DNA from: Pelomonas sp051857475
GTDB lineage: Bacteria > Pseudomonadota > Gammaproteobacteria > Burkholderiales > Burkholderiaceae_C
DNA: 64,000 nt
Direction: 5' to 3'
NCBI RefSeq assembly: GCF_051857475.1
Contig: NZ_JBPZGZ010000001.1
Location: 434,001 to 498,000, forward strand
Position numbers and translations under genes: made by a program. Shown in pieces: positions 19,721 through 27,770 of the stretch (within the stretch, counting starts at the first letter, position 1; each line of letters starts with the position of its first letter). The notes below the pieces were generated by a model. It made no database searches and was not told the DNA's origin. It worked only from the letters and a program-made list of their open reading frames with translations.

Positions 19721-19785
19721 CCTCGAAGACCTACCGTCAGTCCAATCGCGACTGGCCGATGGGTGAAAACGAAAAGATCAACGAA

Positions 19786-20337
19786 ATGAATTCCAAGTCC
19801 CAGCTGACCAGCGTCAGCAAATTCCTCAGCCTGGTGCTGAGACACGAACCGCATCGCATCGGCATCACCCTCGACGAGGCCGGTTGGACCTTGGTCGACG
19901 AACTGCTGCTGAAAGCCGCGGCTGTCGGTCGGCCGATCTCGCGCGACCTGCTGGATGAAATCGTCGCGGGCAGCGACAAGCAGCGCTTTGCCTTCAGCGA
20001 GGACGGCCTGTGCATTCGCTCCAACCAGGGGCACTCCATCGAGATCGACCTGGACCTGCCCACGGTCGAGCCACCAGACGTCCTGTTCCATGGCACCGCG
20101 TTGCGCTTCATCGAGTCCATCCTCAAGAGTGGACTGGAGCGACGCGAGCGACACCATGTGCATCTGACGCAGGATCGTCAGACGGCGGCGGCCGTCGGCC
20201 AGCGCTATGGCCAGCCGGTGATCCTGCGCATCGACGCTCGGGCGATGTCCGCCCGAGGACATCAGTTCCGCTGCTCCGCGAACAGCGTTTGGTTGACGGA
20301 CGCCGTTCCGGTCGAGTTCATTCAGGTGGATCCATGA
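19786..20337 (+). CDS. kptA: RNA 2'-phosphotransferase (Tpt1/KptA family)
   Basis: A 183-residue protein, the same length as E. coli KptA, if the second ATG is used; an ATG at 19759 would add nine residues, and neither has a good ribosome-binding site. Residues match the family along the whole length: SKFLSLVLRHEP, GWTLVDELLL, SDKQRFAFSEDGLCIRSNQGHS, then FHGTALRFIESIL, HHVHLTQD and SVWLTDAVPVEFI. KptA moves the internal 2'-phosphate of RNA to NAD+, giving nicotinamide and ADP-ribose 1'',2''-cyclic phosphate. It lies between the NAD-kinase-like and crystallin-J1-like genes and overlaps the latter by ATGA. Confidence 0.93.
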   Translation: MNSKSQLTSVSKFLSLVLRHEPHRIGITLDEAGWTLVDELLLKAAAVGRPISRDLLDEIVAGSDKQRFAFSEDGLCIRSNQGHSIEIDLDLPTVEPPDVLFHGTALRFIESILKSGLERRERHHVHLTQDRQTAAAVGQRYGQPVILRIDARAMSARGHQFRCSANSVWLTDAVPVEFIQVDP

Positions 20338-20693
20338 GCGACACCGTCACGCTGTACCGGCCCACCGGGCCGCAGGAGTTGGCGCTGGTGGCCAGCAGCG
20401 GCTATCGCCGTTGGCCGCCCCGCCTGCCCGACCAGCCCATCTTCTATCCCGTGACCAACGAGGCCTACGCCGTCGAGATCGCTCGCGACTGGAACATGCC
20501 CAGCAGCGGCGTCGGCCATGTGACCCGCTTCCAGGTGCGCAAGAGCTTCATGGATCGCTACCCGATCCATGTCGTCGGCGCTGCCCGTCATTCGGAGTGG
20601 TGGGTGCCCGCCGAGGACCTGGAGGCATTGAACGACGAGATCGTGGGTCTGATCGAGGTCATCCAATCGTTCGAGCCATCAAGACCCGAGTGA
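20334..20693 (+). CDS. Small protein of the 'ADP-ribosylation/crystallin J1' annotation group
   Basis: A 119-residue protein starting TLYRPTGPQELALVASSGYRRWPPRLPDQPIFYPVTNEAYA. This start and the later VTRFQVRKSFMDRYPIHVVG and WWVPAEDLEALNDEIVGLIEVI match small proteins commonly labelled ADP-ribosylation/crystallin J1. It is too short to be a real ADP-ribosylglycohydrolase, so that label should not be read as an activity. The fixed coupling with kptA (ATGA overlap) suggests a role in the same process, perhaps binding ADP-ribose or RNA. No catalytic motif is recognised. Confidence 0.65.
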   Translation: MSDTVTLYRPTGPQELALVASSGYRRWPPRLPDQPIFYPVTNEAYAVEIARDWNMPSSGVGHVTRFQVRKSFMDRYPIHVVGAARHSEWWVPAEDLEALNDEIVGLIEVIQSFEPSRPE

Positions 20694-20791
20694 GGCCAGG
20701 CGCCGATCGGTGAATCTGCACCCCGGCGCTTGTCGCCCGCTGGTGCCCCTAGACTGCCGCCTCATTCCTACAGCACCAGGGAGAGCGGCCG

Positions 20792-21769
20792 ATGAGCCAG
20801 CAGATTCCGACCGATTTCGAAGCGGCCAAGCCGCATCTGCGTCCACTGCTGCGCGGCCGATGGCATGTGGAGGTGCCGCGGCTGCGGGCCCAGATCGAAG
20901 GTGCGTCCTACGACGGCCATCTGGCCTCCATGCCCTTCAGCCAGGACGCCGTGGTCCTGCTGGGCTATGACCTGCCGGAGCGCACCGAGCACATTGCTCC
21001 CGAGCACCTGGCCGCCTGGGGCATTTCCTTCCAGCAGGGCTTGAAGGTCGCCATCGCCAACCTGCGAGCCCTCAGCGAACCCAAGTTCCACACCCTCAAG
21101 AGCGGTGCGCGGGTGAGCGATTGGCCCGACGGCTACGACGCCTCCCGAATCCTGCTGCCCGAGGTCATGCGCCAGTGCGGCATCGATGGCGATCTCATCA
21201 TGATGGTGCCGTCGCGGCGCGCCGGCATCCTGGTTGCATCCGCCAGCTCGTTGGAGGCGCAGCTGTGGATGCTGGGCTGCTCACGTCAGTTGATCGAGGA
21301 GCAGGGCGGCCTGATTTCCGCGGCCATGTTCCGCTACCAGGACCGGCGTGTGACCAGCTACCAGCCGTCGGACCCGCATCTGGCGAGCAAGCTGGGGGAG
21401 CTGCAGAAGGTCGCCGCCCACGCCCTTTATGGCGAGCAGAAGGAAGCGCTGCAGGCCCTGCATGCCAAGCAGGGCAAGGACATCTTTGTCGCGAGCTACA
21501 AGGTCGTCGAGCGCCCCGGATCCTGGCTGTCGGCCTGTTCCTGGACCAAGGGCATCACTTCGCTGCTGCCCAAGACCGATCTGGTCAACATGGTGGTCGT
21601 CGACCCCACCGGCGGCGACCGGCACCAGGTCAAGATCCTCGAGTGGGAGACCGCGCGCCAACTGGCGGGCGAGCGCCTGCGCGAGGTCGATGCCTTTCCG
21701 CCGCGCTATCTGGTGTCCGAGTTCCCGCCGGACGAGGCCCTGGCCAGCGTGCCGGCAGCCAAACTGTGA
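20792..21769 (+). CDS. DUF1444 / YtpQ-like protein
   Basis: A 325-residue soluble protein. The middle has HLAAWGISFQQGLKVAIANLRAL followed by WPDGYDASRILLPEVM and DLIMMVPSRRAGILVAS, which matches the order and sequence of the YtpQ/DUF1444 family (NLR...DGYDASRIL...). The C-terminal 100 residues go beyond the usual family length. It has no signal peptide or membrane segment. It starts 98 bases after the crystallin-J1-like gene, so it may or may not belong to the NAD/ADP-ribose transcript. The function of the family is unknown. Confidence 0.65.
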   Translation: MSQQIPTDFEAAKPHLRPLLRGRWHVEVPRLRAQIEGASYDGHLASMPFSQDAVVLLGYDLPERTEHIAPEHLAAWGISFQQGLKVAIANLRALSEPKFHTLKSGARVSDWPDGYDASRILLPEVMRQCGIDGDLIMMVPSRRAGILVASASSLEAQLWMLGCSRQLIEEQGGLISAAMFRYQDRRVTSYQPSDPHLASKLGELQKVAAHALYGEQKEALQALHAKQGKDIFVASYKVVERPGSWLSACSWTKGITSLLPKTDLVNMVVVDPTGGDRHQVKILEWETARQLAGERLREVDAFPPRYLVSEFPPDEALASVPAAKL

Positions 21770-21779
21770 GCGCGGCGGC

Positions 21780-22583
21780 CTAGAACCACTCCACCGGCAA
21801 GGCCAGGCCCACGCTGGTGAGCAGGCCGGCCCGGGCGGTCTTCAGCTCGGTCGTCGGAGCCGGCCAGCGGCGGTAGACATGCAGGAAGTCCAGCACCACC
21901 GTGGTGTTGTTGGACGCCTCCTGCTGGCCGCGGCGGGCACCGGGGTTCACATAGTCCTTGTGCATGACGGCGCCGCCGCCGGCGACATGGCGGGGCAGGG
22001 CGCGCGAGCAGACGCCGAGCAGCCAGTCCCAGTCCTCCTGCGAGGCCAGGTGGGCGTCGAAGGTGAGCCCCTGCAGCAGGCTGCGCCGGTACGCCAGGCA
22101 GTGCAGGGGAATGAAGTTCTTGACCCACAGCGTGTTGACGTCGGCCGCCGCCAGGGGCGTGGTCTGGCGGCCCAGTTCAGGGATGCCGGGCTGCTGGCGG
22201 TCCTCGGTGACGACCGTGATGTCGGTGAAGAGCAGTTGCGCGTCGGCGCGCTCGCAATGCGGCTTCAGCGTCGCGAGGTGATGGGGTTCGAAGGTGTCGT
22301 CATCGTCCAGGAAGATGACCCATTCGCCGCGCGCCATCGCCAGGCCGCGGTTGCGGCTCTCGGCCGGGCCTGATGCGCCGGTGCGCTTCAGGAAACTGTC
22401 GGTCGGGCCCAGGTCGCGGGCGACGACGGTGGCGGTCTCGGCGTCCAGCGCGTCGGCCACCAGCAGGATCTCGAAGTCCGCGCAGGTCTGGGCCCGCAGC
22501 GAGGCAATGGCCCGCGCCAGCGTGGCCGGCCGGTTGTGCGTGGCCATGACGATGGAGAAGAAGGGGGCGGTGGACGCGCTCAT
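21780..22583 (-). CDS. Family 2 glycosyltransferase
   Basis: A 267-residue GT-A enzyme. It opens FFSIVMATHNRPATLARAIASLRAQTCADFEILLVADA, the classic family-2 nucleotide-sugar binding start. SRNRGLAMARGEWVIFLDDDDTFEPHHL follows, with the DxD motif near residue 95 that holds the metal and donor. A later QEDWDWLLGVCS carries the ED catalytic-base motif. It is divergent from the glycosyltransferase at 22710 and is probably part of the same glycan cluster. Substrates are unknown. Confidence 0.88.
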   Translation of the reverse strand: MSASTAPFFSIVMATHNRPATLARAIASLRAQTCADFEILLVADALDAETATVVARDLGPTDSFLKRTGASGPAESRNRGLAMARGEWVIFLDDDDTFEPHHLATLKPHCERADAQLLFTDITVVTEDRQQPGIPELGRQTTPLAAADVNTLWVKNFIPLHCLAYRRSLLQGLTFDAHLASQEDWDWLLGVCSRALPRHVAGGGAVMHKDYVNPGARRGQQEASNNTTVVLDFLHVYRRWPAPTTELKTARAGLLTSVGLALPVEWF

Positions 22584-22709
22584 GACGGGCGATGCTAGCC
22601 CGGTGCTCGGGCTCGACGCAGCAATGTTGCGCTACAGATGCGGGTCAGTTCGACACATTGAGCCGGCGGCCGCGCTCGTAACATCCCGCCAACTTCCTGG
22701 AGAGAGGCT

Positions 22710-23441
22710 GTGGCTTCCATTGCCGTCATCATCCCCACGACCGGAGATGCCCTTGTGCGCGAGGCCATCGCCTCGGTGCTTGCGCAGACGGCGCCCGAGG
22801 TGGTGCCCTATATCGTCATCGACGGTCCCGGCTTCCTGCCCGCCTTCCAGGCCGCGACGGCCGGCATGGATCTGTCGCGCTGCCACGTCATCACCCTGCC
22901 GGTCAATGTGGGCGGTGGTGGCTTCTACGGCCACCGCGTCTATGCGGCCTTCTCACATCTGGTCAACACCGAGCTGATTGCCTATCTCGACCAGGACAAC
23001 CGCTTCCACCCTGACCACCTGGCCCACCTGACCGCGGCGCTGACCGATGGCCGCTGGGACTGGGGCTTCGCGCTGCGCCGCGTTGTCGCGCCCACGGGCG
23101 AGCCGCTGATGGACGACGAGTCCCAGAGCGTCGGCCCCTGGGGTTCGGCCAAGCCCTATCCGCTGGTCGACACCAACTGCTATCTGCTCAAGACTGAGGT
23201 GGCCCACAAGGTCGCGAGTTATTTCCATGGCGGCTGGGGCCAGGACCGGGTCTTCTATGCGGCCCTGTCCCAGCTCTTTCCCAACTACGGCTGCTCGGGC
23301 GCCTTCACGGTGGACTACCGCACCCGCGAGGACCTGCAGCCCAAGGTCGTCGAGCTGCTGACGCGCGAGAACGCCGCCATCCGCCAGAAGTTCGGCGGGC
23401 GCCTGCCCTTTGTCGGCCAACCGACGAAGGCTGCCGCATGA
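22710..23441 (+). CDS. Family 2-type glycosyltransferase
   Basis: A 243-residue protein starting at GTG 22710 after AGAGAGG. It begins IAVIIPTTGDALVREAIASVLAQ, and the DxD-like motif is TELIAYLDQDNRFHPDHL near residue 93. PLVDTNCYLLKTEVAH and GGWGQDRVFYAAL complete a GT-A pattern. It is the first gene of a rightward run of five genes: two glycosyltransferase-like, one methyltransferase, one SGNH-like and one GSCFA gene. The last residues are followed by a GC-rich hairpin repeat before the next gene. Confidence 0.8.
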   Translation: MASIAVIIPTTGDALVREAIASVLAQTAPEVVPYIVIDGPGFLPAFQAATAGMDLSRCHVITLPVNVGGGGFYGHRVYAAFSHLVNTELIAYLDQDNRFHPDHLAHLTAALTDGRWDWGFALRRVVAPTGEPLMDDESQSVGPWGSAKPYPLVDTNCYLLKTEVAHKVASYFHGGWGQDRVFYAALSQLFPNYGCSGAFTVDYRTREDLQPKVVELLTRENAAIRQKFGGRLPFVGQPTKAAA

Positions 23442-23514
23442 GCGCCGCGCCGGGCCGCCCCAAGCAAGCTCGCGCCCGCTTGGCGGGACAGGCCGAAGGC
23501 CGAAGGGTGCACCC
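23442..23514. repeat. GC-rich REP-like intergenic element
   Basis: Seventy-three bases between two co-directional genes. They contain CCAAGC (23460-23465) and GCTTGG (23478-23483) as hairpin arms in a CGCC/GCGGG frame, followed by GGCCGAAGGCCGAAGGG, a short direct repeat. The style resembles the extragenic palindromic elements common after genes in Burkholderiales. A related-looking GC-rich hairpin element follows pccA at 62884. It would form a strong RNA hairpin between the two cistrons. Confidence 0.45.
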
Positions 23515-24204
23515 ATGAGCAAGGTCGAGTTCAGCACCCTGTACTGGGACAACACGCCGCCCGATCAGATGCGCGTCCACCGCGCGGTGATGAGCAAGTT
23601 CGACATCGACGTCCGCTACTACGAAGAGAACACCGCCCACGGCAGCTGGCTGGACCGCGTCACCGCCGCCAGCACGGCCGACGTCATCGGCTTCTTCGAT
23701 TCCGACTGCGTGCCCCTGTCCAAGGAAAGGGTGCAGGCCTGCATCGACTATGTGGTCAAGAACGACAGCTTCTGCGGCATCGCCCAGGTGGCCAACCACC
23801 TGCTGCCGCGCACCCATGTCTACGCGGCGCCGGCCTTCTTCCTGATCACGCGCAATTGCTGGGAACGCCTGGGCCGGCCCAGCTTTGTGCACAACCCGCG
23901 CTCGGACGTCGGCGAGGAGATCACCCGCGCCGCGGAGATCCTCGGCCAGCGCTTTCGCTGCCTCTACCCCGACAGCTTTGAGCGCGAGCCGCGCGAGGGC
24001 CTCTGGCCGCTGGGCAACTACGGCTACTACGGCATAGGTACGGTCTTCGACCAGACCGTCTACCACCTCTACCAGGGCCGCTTCGCCGGCAATCTGCAGC
24101 TCTTCATCCAGCGCTGCGAAGAGATCGTGGCCGGCACTTTCAGCAGCGCCGGCCACACTTCAGCCCGCCTCTTCGACTACGCCGGGCGCATTGCCGGTGT
24201 CTGA
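23515..24204 (+). CDS. Glycosyltransferase-like protein (GT-A style)
   Basis: A 229-residue protein starting at the ATG at 23515 (MSKVEFSTLYWDNTPPDQ); the frame is open upstream, but that part reads through the GC-rich repeat. The DxD-type motif is DVIGFFDSDCVPLSKERV near residues 57-74, and the C-terminal half has VYAAPAFFLITRNCWERLG and GNYGYYGIGTVFDQTVYHLYQGR. It is short for a complete family-2 enzyme and may be a single-domain sugar transferase. It is followed after one base by the methyltransferase gene. Confidence 0.65.
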   Translation: MSKVEFSTLYWDNTPPDQMRVHRAVMSKFDIDVRYYEENTAHGSWLDRVTAASTADVIGFFDSDCVPLSKERVQACIDYVVKNDSFCGIAQVANHLLPRTHVYAAPAFFLITRNCWERLGRPSFVHNPRSDVGEEITRAAEILGQRFRCLYPDSFEREPREGLWPLGNYGYYGIGTVFDQTVYHLYQGRFAGNLQLFIQRCEEIVAGTFSSAGHTSARLFDYAGRIAGV

Positions 24205-24205
24205 C

Positions 24206-24973
24206 ATGCGCGAATACCGCCACCGCCTTGTGACCGCGGGCCAGTCCTCGCCGCTCTACCTGTCCGACGTGCCCATCCTGTGGCTGCGCAAGCTGGCCGA
24301 GGCCAATGGACGGCCGCTGTCGGTGCTGGACGTGGGCTGCGGCCTGGGCGACCAGATGCGCCGCATCCGCCAGCAACTGCCGCAAGCGCTGGCACGCGTC
24401 GGCGGCGTGGATTGGTCGCCGGCCACCGTGCGCTTCCATGCGACTTCGGGCATCTATGACGAGATGCTGCCGGCCGACTCCGCGGCACTGCCCGCGGCCG
24501 ACCAGTCCTGGGACGTGGCGCTGTCGATGGAGAACCTAGAACACCTCTACGGCGAGCAGTCGGTGGCGGCCATCGGCGAGCTGGCCCGCGTGGGGCGCTT
24601 CGTCATCATCACGACGCCGGTGCCCCGCGACGTCGTCAACCGCGCCTGGCTGCACGGCGAGATCGCCGAGGCCGAGGGTGATCCGCTGCCGCTGCCGGCG
24701 CAGGAATACACCTGCCTGGAGAGTGCGGTGCACAAGTCCGCCCTCGATCCGCAGTCCATGGCTGCCGCTGGTTTCACCCTGGTGCAGACGTCGCCCGAGC
24801 ATGGCCATTACTTCGCCCCGGCGCAGCAGGTGCGCGTCGAGCAGATCCGCTGCCTGGGCATCGCTGAAGTGCCGGCGCCCGAAGGCGACGACCACCGTGC
24901 TCGCTATGTGGCGCTGCTGCGCGCCTCGCTGGCGCTGGGCGATCGCCTGGCCCAGGCCTGGCCGGGGCGCTGA
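24206..24973 (+). CDS. Class I SAM-dependent methyltransferase
   Basis: A 255-residue protein. Motif I is SVLDVGCGLGDQMRRI (residues 34-49), which binds S-adenosylmethionine, followed by the acidic GGVDWSPATV. SWDVALSMENLEHLYGE corresponds to motif IV. The ATG at 24206 starts one base after the previous stop; a TTG at 24191 is possible but less likely. In this setting it probably methylates a sugar or a small glycan precursor. Confidence 0.82.
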   Translation: MREYRHRLVTAGQSSPLYLSDVPILWLRKLAEANGRPLSVLDVGCGLGDQMRRIRQQLPQALARVGGVDWSPATVRFHATSGIYDEMLPADSAALPAADQSWDVALSMENLEHLYGEQSVAAIGELARVGRFVIITTPVPRDVVNRAWLHGEIAEAEGDPLPLPAQEYTCLESAVHKSALDPQSMAAAGFTLVQTSPEHGHYFAPAQQVRVEQIRCLGIAEVPAPEGDDHRARYVALLRASLALGDRLAQAWPGR

Positions 24974-24975
24974 AC

Positions 24976-25779
24976 ATGCGGCGCTTCGCCGTCATCGGCA
25001 GCTCCCACCTCTTCGGGCTGATCCAGCACTACGTCGGCCCGGTCGACTCGGGCGCCTACCAGTTCGTCTGGGACACCGGCCGCCCCGCGGTGGCCGAACT
25101 GCCGCTGGGTGTCGAGGGCTGGCGGGGCGACTTCGTCCTCTACAACACGCCGGCGGGCGGCCCGCCGCCGCTGCTGAAGGACAACGTCCTCTACATCCCG
25201 CCCCAGCTGACCGAGATCCTCGGCGCCATACCCGCCGAGGCCGAGGTCGTCTTCTCGCTGATGCGCGGCCAGGAGTTCGCCATCTCCCAGCTTGTCGACG
25301 ACCCTTCGCATGCCGACTTCCTCGACGAGGATGGTGGCTTCGAGCCGGGCCGGCGCTGGATGTCGCGCGCCGATGCGCTGGCCTGGGCCGCTGACGTGGC
25401 CCGGCCACTGCTGACGACGCATCTGGCGCTGCGCCAGCAGTTCCCGCGCGCCCGCCTCGTGCATCTGCCGGCACCGCCGCCCATCGAAGACGAAGCCCAC
25501 ATCCGCGTCAATGCCGAGGGCTTCGGGCCGCTGTTTGCCCAGCATGGCGTCAAGCCCTTCGCGATGCGGCTGCGCTTCTACGGGTTGATGTATCAGGAAC
25601 TGAACCGGCAGCTCGCGGCCCACGGCATCCTGAGCCTGCTTCCTCCGCCTGCTTCGCTGACGCCGGCCGGTGGTTTGAAGGCCGAGCACGCACGCGGCTG
25701 CCTGCATGGCAACGAGTGGTATGCCCAGGGCCTGGCCGAACAGATCCGCGAGGTGCTTGCGCATGCCCCATCCGTATGA
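24976..25779 (+). CDS. SGNH-like protein, unknown
   Basis: A 267-residue protein starting MRRFAVIGSSHLFGLIQHYVG. The GSSH motif at residues 8-11 is where SGNH hydrolases and their relatives have GDSx, and the C-terminal CLHGNEWYAQ could supply the distal His. There is no signal peptide, so it would act in the cytoplasm. It starts 2 bases after the methyltransferase stop and overlaps the GSCFA gene by 17 bases. GSCFA proteins share the SGNH fold, so the two coupled genes may be related in function, for example adding or removing acyl groups on a glycan. Family not firmly recognised. Confidence 0.5.
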   Translation: MRRFAVIGSSHLFGLIQHYVGPVDSGAYQFVWDTGRPAVAELPLGVEGWRGDFVLYNTPAGGPPPLLKDNVLYIPPQLTEILGAIPAEAEVVFSLMRGQEFAISQLVDDPSHADFLDEDGGFEPGRRWMSRADALAWAADVARPLLTTHLALRQQFPRARLVHLPAPPPIEDEAHIRVNAEGFGPLFAQHGVKPFAMRLRFYGLMYQELNRQLAAHGILSLLPPPASLTPAGGLKAEHARGCLHGNEWYAQGLAEQIREVLAHAPSV

Positions 25780-26809
25780 ACACCTGCCACCGCAGGCCTT
25801 CTGGCGCAAGACCGTCAGCGCCCAGGCCTGGGGCCAGCTCGACTTCAAGCCGAGCACCAAGTTCAAGCTGACGCCGTCGTTGAAGATCGCCACGGCCGGC
25901 TCCTGCTTCGCCCAGCACATGGCCAAGCGGCTGGAGAGCTTCGGCCTCAGCCATTGGGTGGTGGAGCAGGCACCCGCGGGGATGACACCAGAACGGGCGC
26001 GTGAGCTGCAGTACGGCGTGTTCTCGGCCCGCTATGCCAATGTCTACACGGTGCGCCAGCTGCGCCAGCTCGTCGAGTTCGCCTTCGGCTTGCGTGAGGG
26101 CGACCCGCCGGTGCTGACCGAGAAGGGCCGCTTCTTCGACGGCCTGCGCCCGCGTGTGCAGGCGGGTGGCTACGATTCGCTGGCCGACCTGCGCGCCGAC
26201 CGCGCCTGGCATCTGACCCAGGTGCGCCGCCTCTTCACCGAGTGCGATGTCTTCGTCTTCACCCTGGGCCTCACCGAGGCCTGGGTGCAGCAGGGCAGCG
26301 GTGTCGTCTTCCCAGTCTGCCCTGGCACGGCGGCCGGCGAGTTCGATGCCGACCAGCACGGCTTTGTCAACTTCGAGTACCCGGAGATCCTGGCCGACCT
26401 GGAATGGGTGCGCGAGTTCGTGGCCGGCGTGAACCCGGGCCTGCGCTGGATCGTCACCGTGTCGCCGGTGCCGCTGGTGGCCACGGCCACCCACCATCCG
26501 GTCATCGTCGCATCCAGCTATTCCAAGGCCGTGCTGCGCGCGGTGGCCGGGCGGTTTGCCGACACGCATGCCGACGTCGAGTACTTTCCCTCCTTCGAGA
26601 TCATCTCGTCGGCCCAGAGCTTCGGGCAGTACCTCGAGGGTGACCTGCGCGAGGTCTCGCCGCGCGGTGTGGACCATGTGATGCGCCAATTCTCCGCCGC
26701 CTTTGTCGAGGCGGGTGAGCGCGTGGCCGCGGCGGCGTCGAGCATCTCTGCCCAGGCCGCCGCGGCGGCCCAGGTCGAGTGCGAAGAGCTGCTGAACGAC
26801 CGGCCCTAG
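25763..26809 (+). CDS. GSCFA domain protein
   Basis: A 348-residue protein. The diagnostic motif AGSCFAQHMAKRL is near residues 45-57, and the region FVFTLGLTEAWVQ, then VSPVPLVAT and SSYSKAVLRAVAG, matches the rest of the GSCFA family. This is an SGNH-related group found in glycan clusters. The start chosen is the ATG at 25763 (MPHPYEHLPPQAFW), inside the end of the previous gene. It ends in CTAG, so its stop codon and that of the convergent DUF2306 gene share the same four bases. The activity is unproven; esterase or acyltransferase is likely. Confidence 0.85.
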   Translation: MPHPYEHLPPQAFWRKTVSAQAWGQLDFKPSTKFKLTPSLKIATAGSCFAQHMAKRLESFGLSHWVVEQAPAGMTPERARELQYGVFSARYANVYTVRQLRQLVEFAFGLREGDPPVLTEKGRFFDGLRPRVQAGGYDSLADLRADRAWHLTQVRRLFTECDVFVFTLGLTEAWVQQGSGVVFPVCPGTAAGEFDADQHGFVNFEYPEILADLEWVREFVAGVNPGLRWIVTVSPVPLVATATHHPVIVASSYSKAVLRAVAGRFADTHADVEYFPSFEIISSAQSFGQYLEGDLREVSPRGVDHVMRQFSAAFVEAGERVAAAASSISAQAAAAAQVECEELLNDRP

Positions 26810-27573
26810 ACCAGCCTCGGCAGCCACATTCCCATCGTCGCGCCGAAGATGCCGCCGGCCGTCGCCAGGCTGAGCAGCACCAGCGTCAGCGCCAGCACCA
26901 TGGCCCGGCCGCGGGCGCGCAGATAGAGCTCCAGCACCAGCAGGGGCAGCAGGAACTGCGCAAAGCTCAGCGCATAGACAAAGGGGCCGGTGAAGGTCTT
27001 GGGATCGAAGCCCACGGGCGCGCGCCAGACCATCAACCACAGCATCAGGCCGACGCGGAAGAACCAGACGCCGTTGACGGCCATGAAAAGGCGCAGCGCC
27101 CAGCGCCGGTGTTCTGTGAACCGCCGCGCCCGCGCCTCGCGCCAGGCCAGCCAGGCAAACGCCAGGATGAAGAGGCCATTCAGGCTGATGGCGGCATGCA
27201 TGACAAAGCCGCCGACCGTGCCCTTGACCCAGACGAGGTAGAAGCCGCTGAGGGTGCCCAGCACGGCGCCCACCATGAAGACGCGGCCCAGGTTGCGGTG
27301 CAGGGCCGGCAGGCGGCGGCGCAGCGGCGGGATGAGCTGCAGCACGCCGATGGCTGTCATCAACAGCGCGAAAACGAGATGCACGCTGAGCAGGGCATTG
27401 CCCAGCAGGTCGCCGGCCACCCAGCGCGATTCGCCCGGCGGCCCACCGAGGGCGGCGCGACCATAGCTGATGCCGATATAGCTGGCGAAGATGGCCAGGC
27501 CGGTGGCGGCGACAAGAAACCAGAGGCCGGCCGCGGTGGTGACCGGGCGGCCGGCTGAGCTGACGCTGTTCAT
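26806..27573 (-). CDS. DUF2306 membrane protein
   Basis: A 255-residue polytopic membrane protein with about seven hydrophobic segments. The central HRNLGRVFMVGAVLGTLSGFYL and HAAISLNGLFILAFAWLAWREARARRFTEHRRWALRLF are the core signature of DUF2306 proteins, which have conserved His residues in the membrane and may bind haem. The gene converges on the GSCFA gene with overlapping stops and lies 197 bases from the end of the first giant gene. No link with the neighbours is evident. Confidence 0.8.
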   Translation of the reverse strand: MNSVSSAGRPVTTAAGLWFLVAATGLAIFASYIGISYGRAALGGPPGESRWVAGDLLGNALLSVHLVFALLMTAIGVLQLIPPLRRRLPALHRNLGRVFMVGAVLGTLSGFYLVWVKGTVGGFVMHAAISLNGLFILAFAWLAWREARARRFTEHRRWALRLFMAVNGVWFFRVGLMLWLMVWRAPVGFDPKTFTGPFVYALSFAQFLLPLLVLELYLRARGRAMVLALTLVLLSLATAGGIFGATMGMWLPRLV

Positions 27574-27698
27574 GAACGCTCCCTGAGGCTGGAACGGCGC
27601 GCATTCTTCTCAGCGCCTCAGGCGGGGTCGTGCTGCGGCCGACAGGCTGCACGGCGGCTTTGACGAAATGCCGCCATTCGCGACAGGCCGCAATGAGA

Positions 27699-27752
27699 GC
27701 GGGCCCTGGAGATCGCTCCCCAGGGCCCGCGGGGCCGGCTTCCCAAGCCGGC
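27699..27752 (-). terminator. Tandem hairpins downstream of the first giant gene
   Basis: Two perfect inverted repeats lie 19 bases beyond the giant gene stop on its downstream side. One is GCCGGCTT / AAGCCGGC with a 3-base loop (27734-27752). The other is GCGGGCCCTGG / CCAGGGCCCGC with a 10-base loop (27699-27730). There is no U-run, as is common in high-GC genomes, so termination is likely but not certain. Confidence 0.65.
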
Positions 27753-27770
27753 GTCAGGAGATCAGTGCGG

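Noticed and set aside
20334..20693. A true ADP-ribosylglycohydrolase
   Set aside because: The protein is 119 residues long and lacks the metal-binding Asp/Glu motifs of that family.
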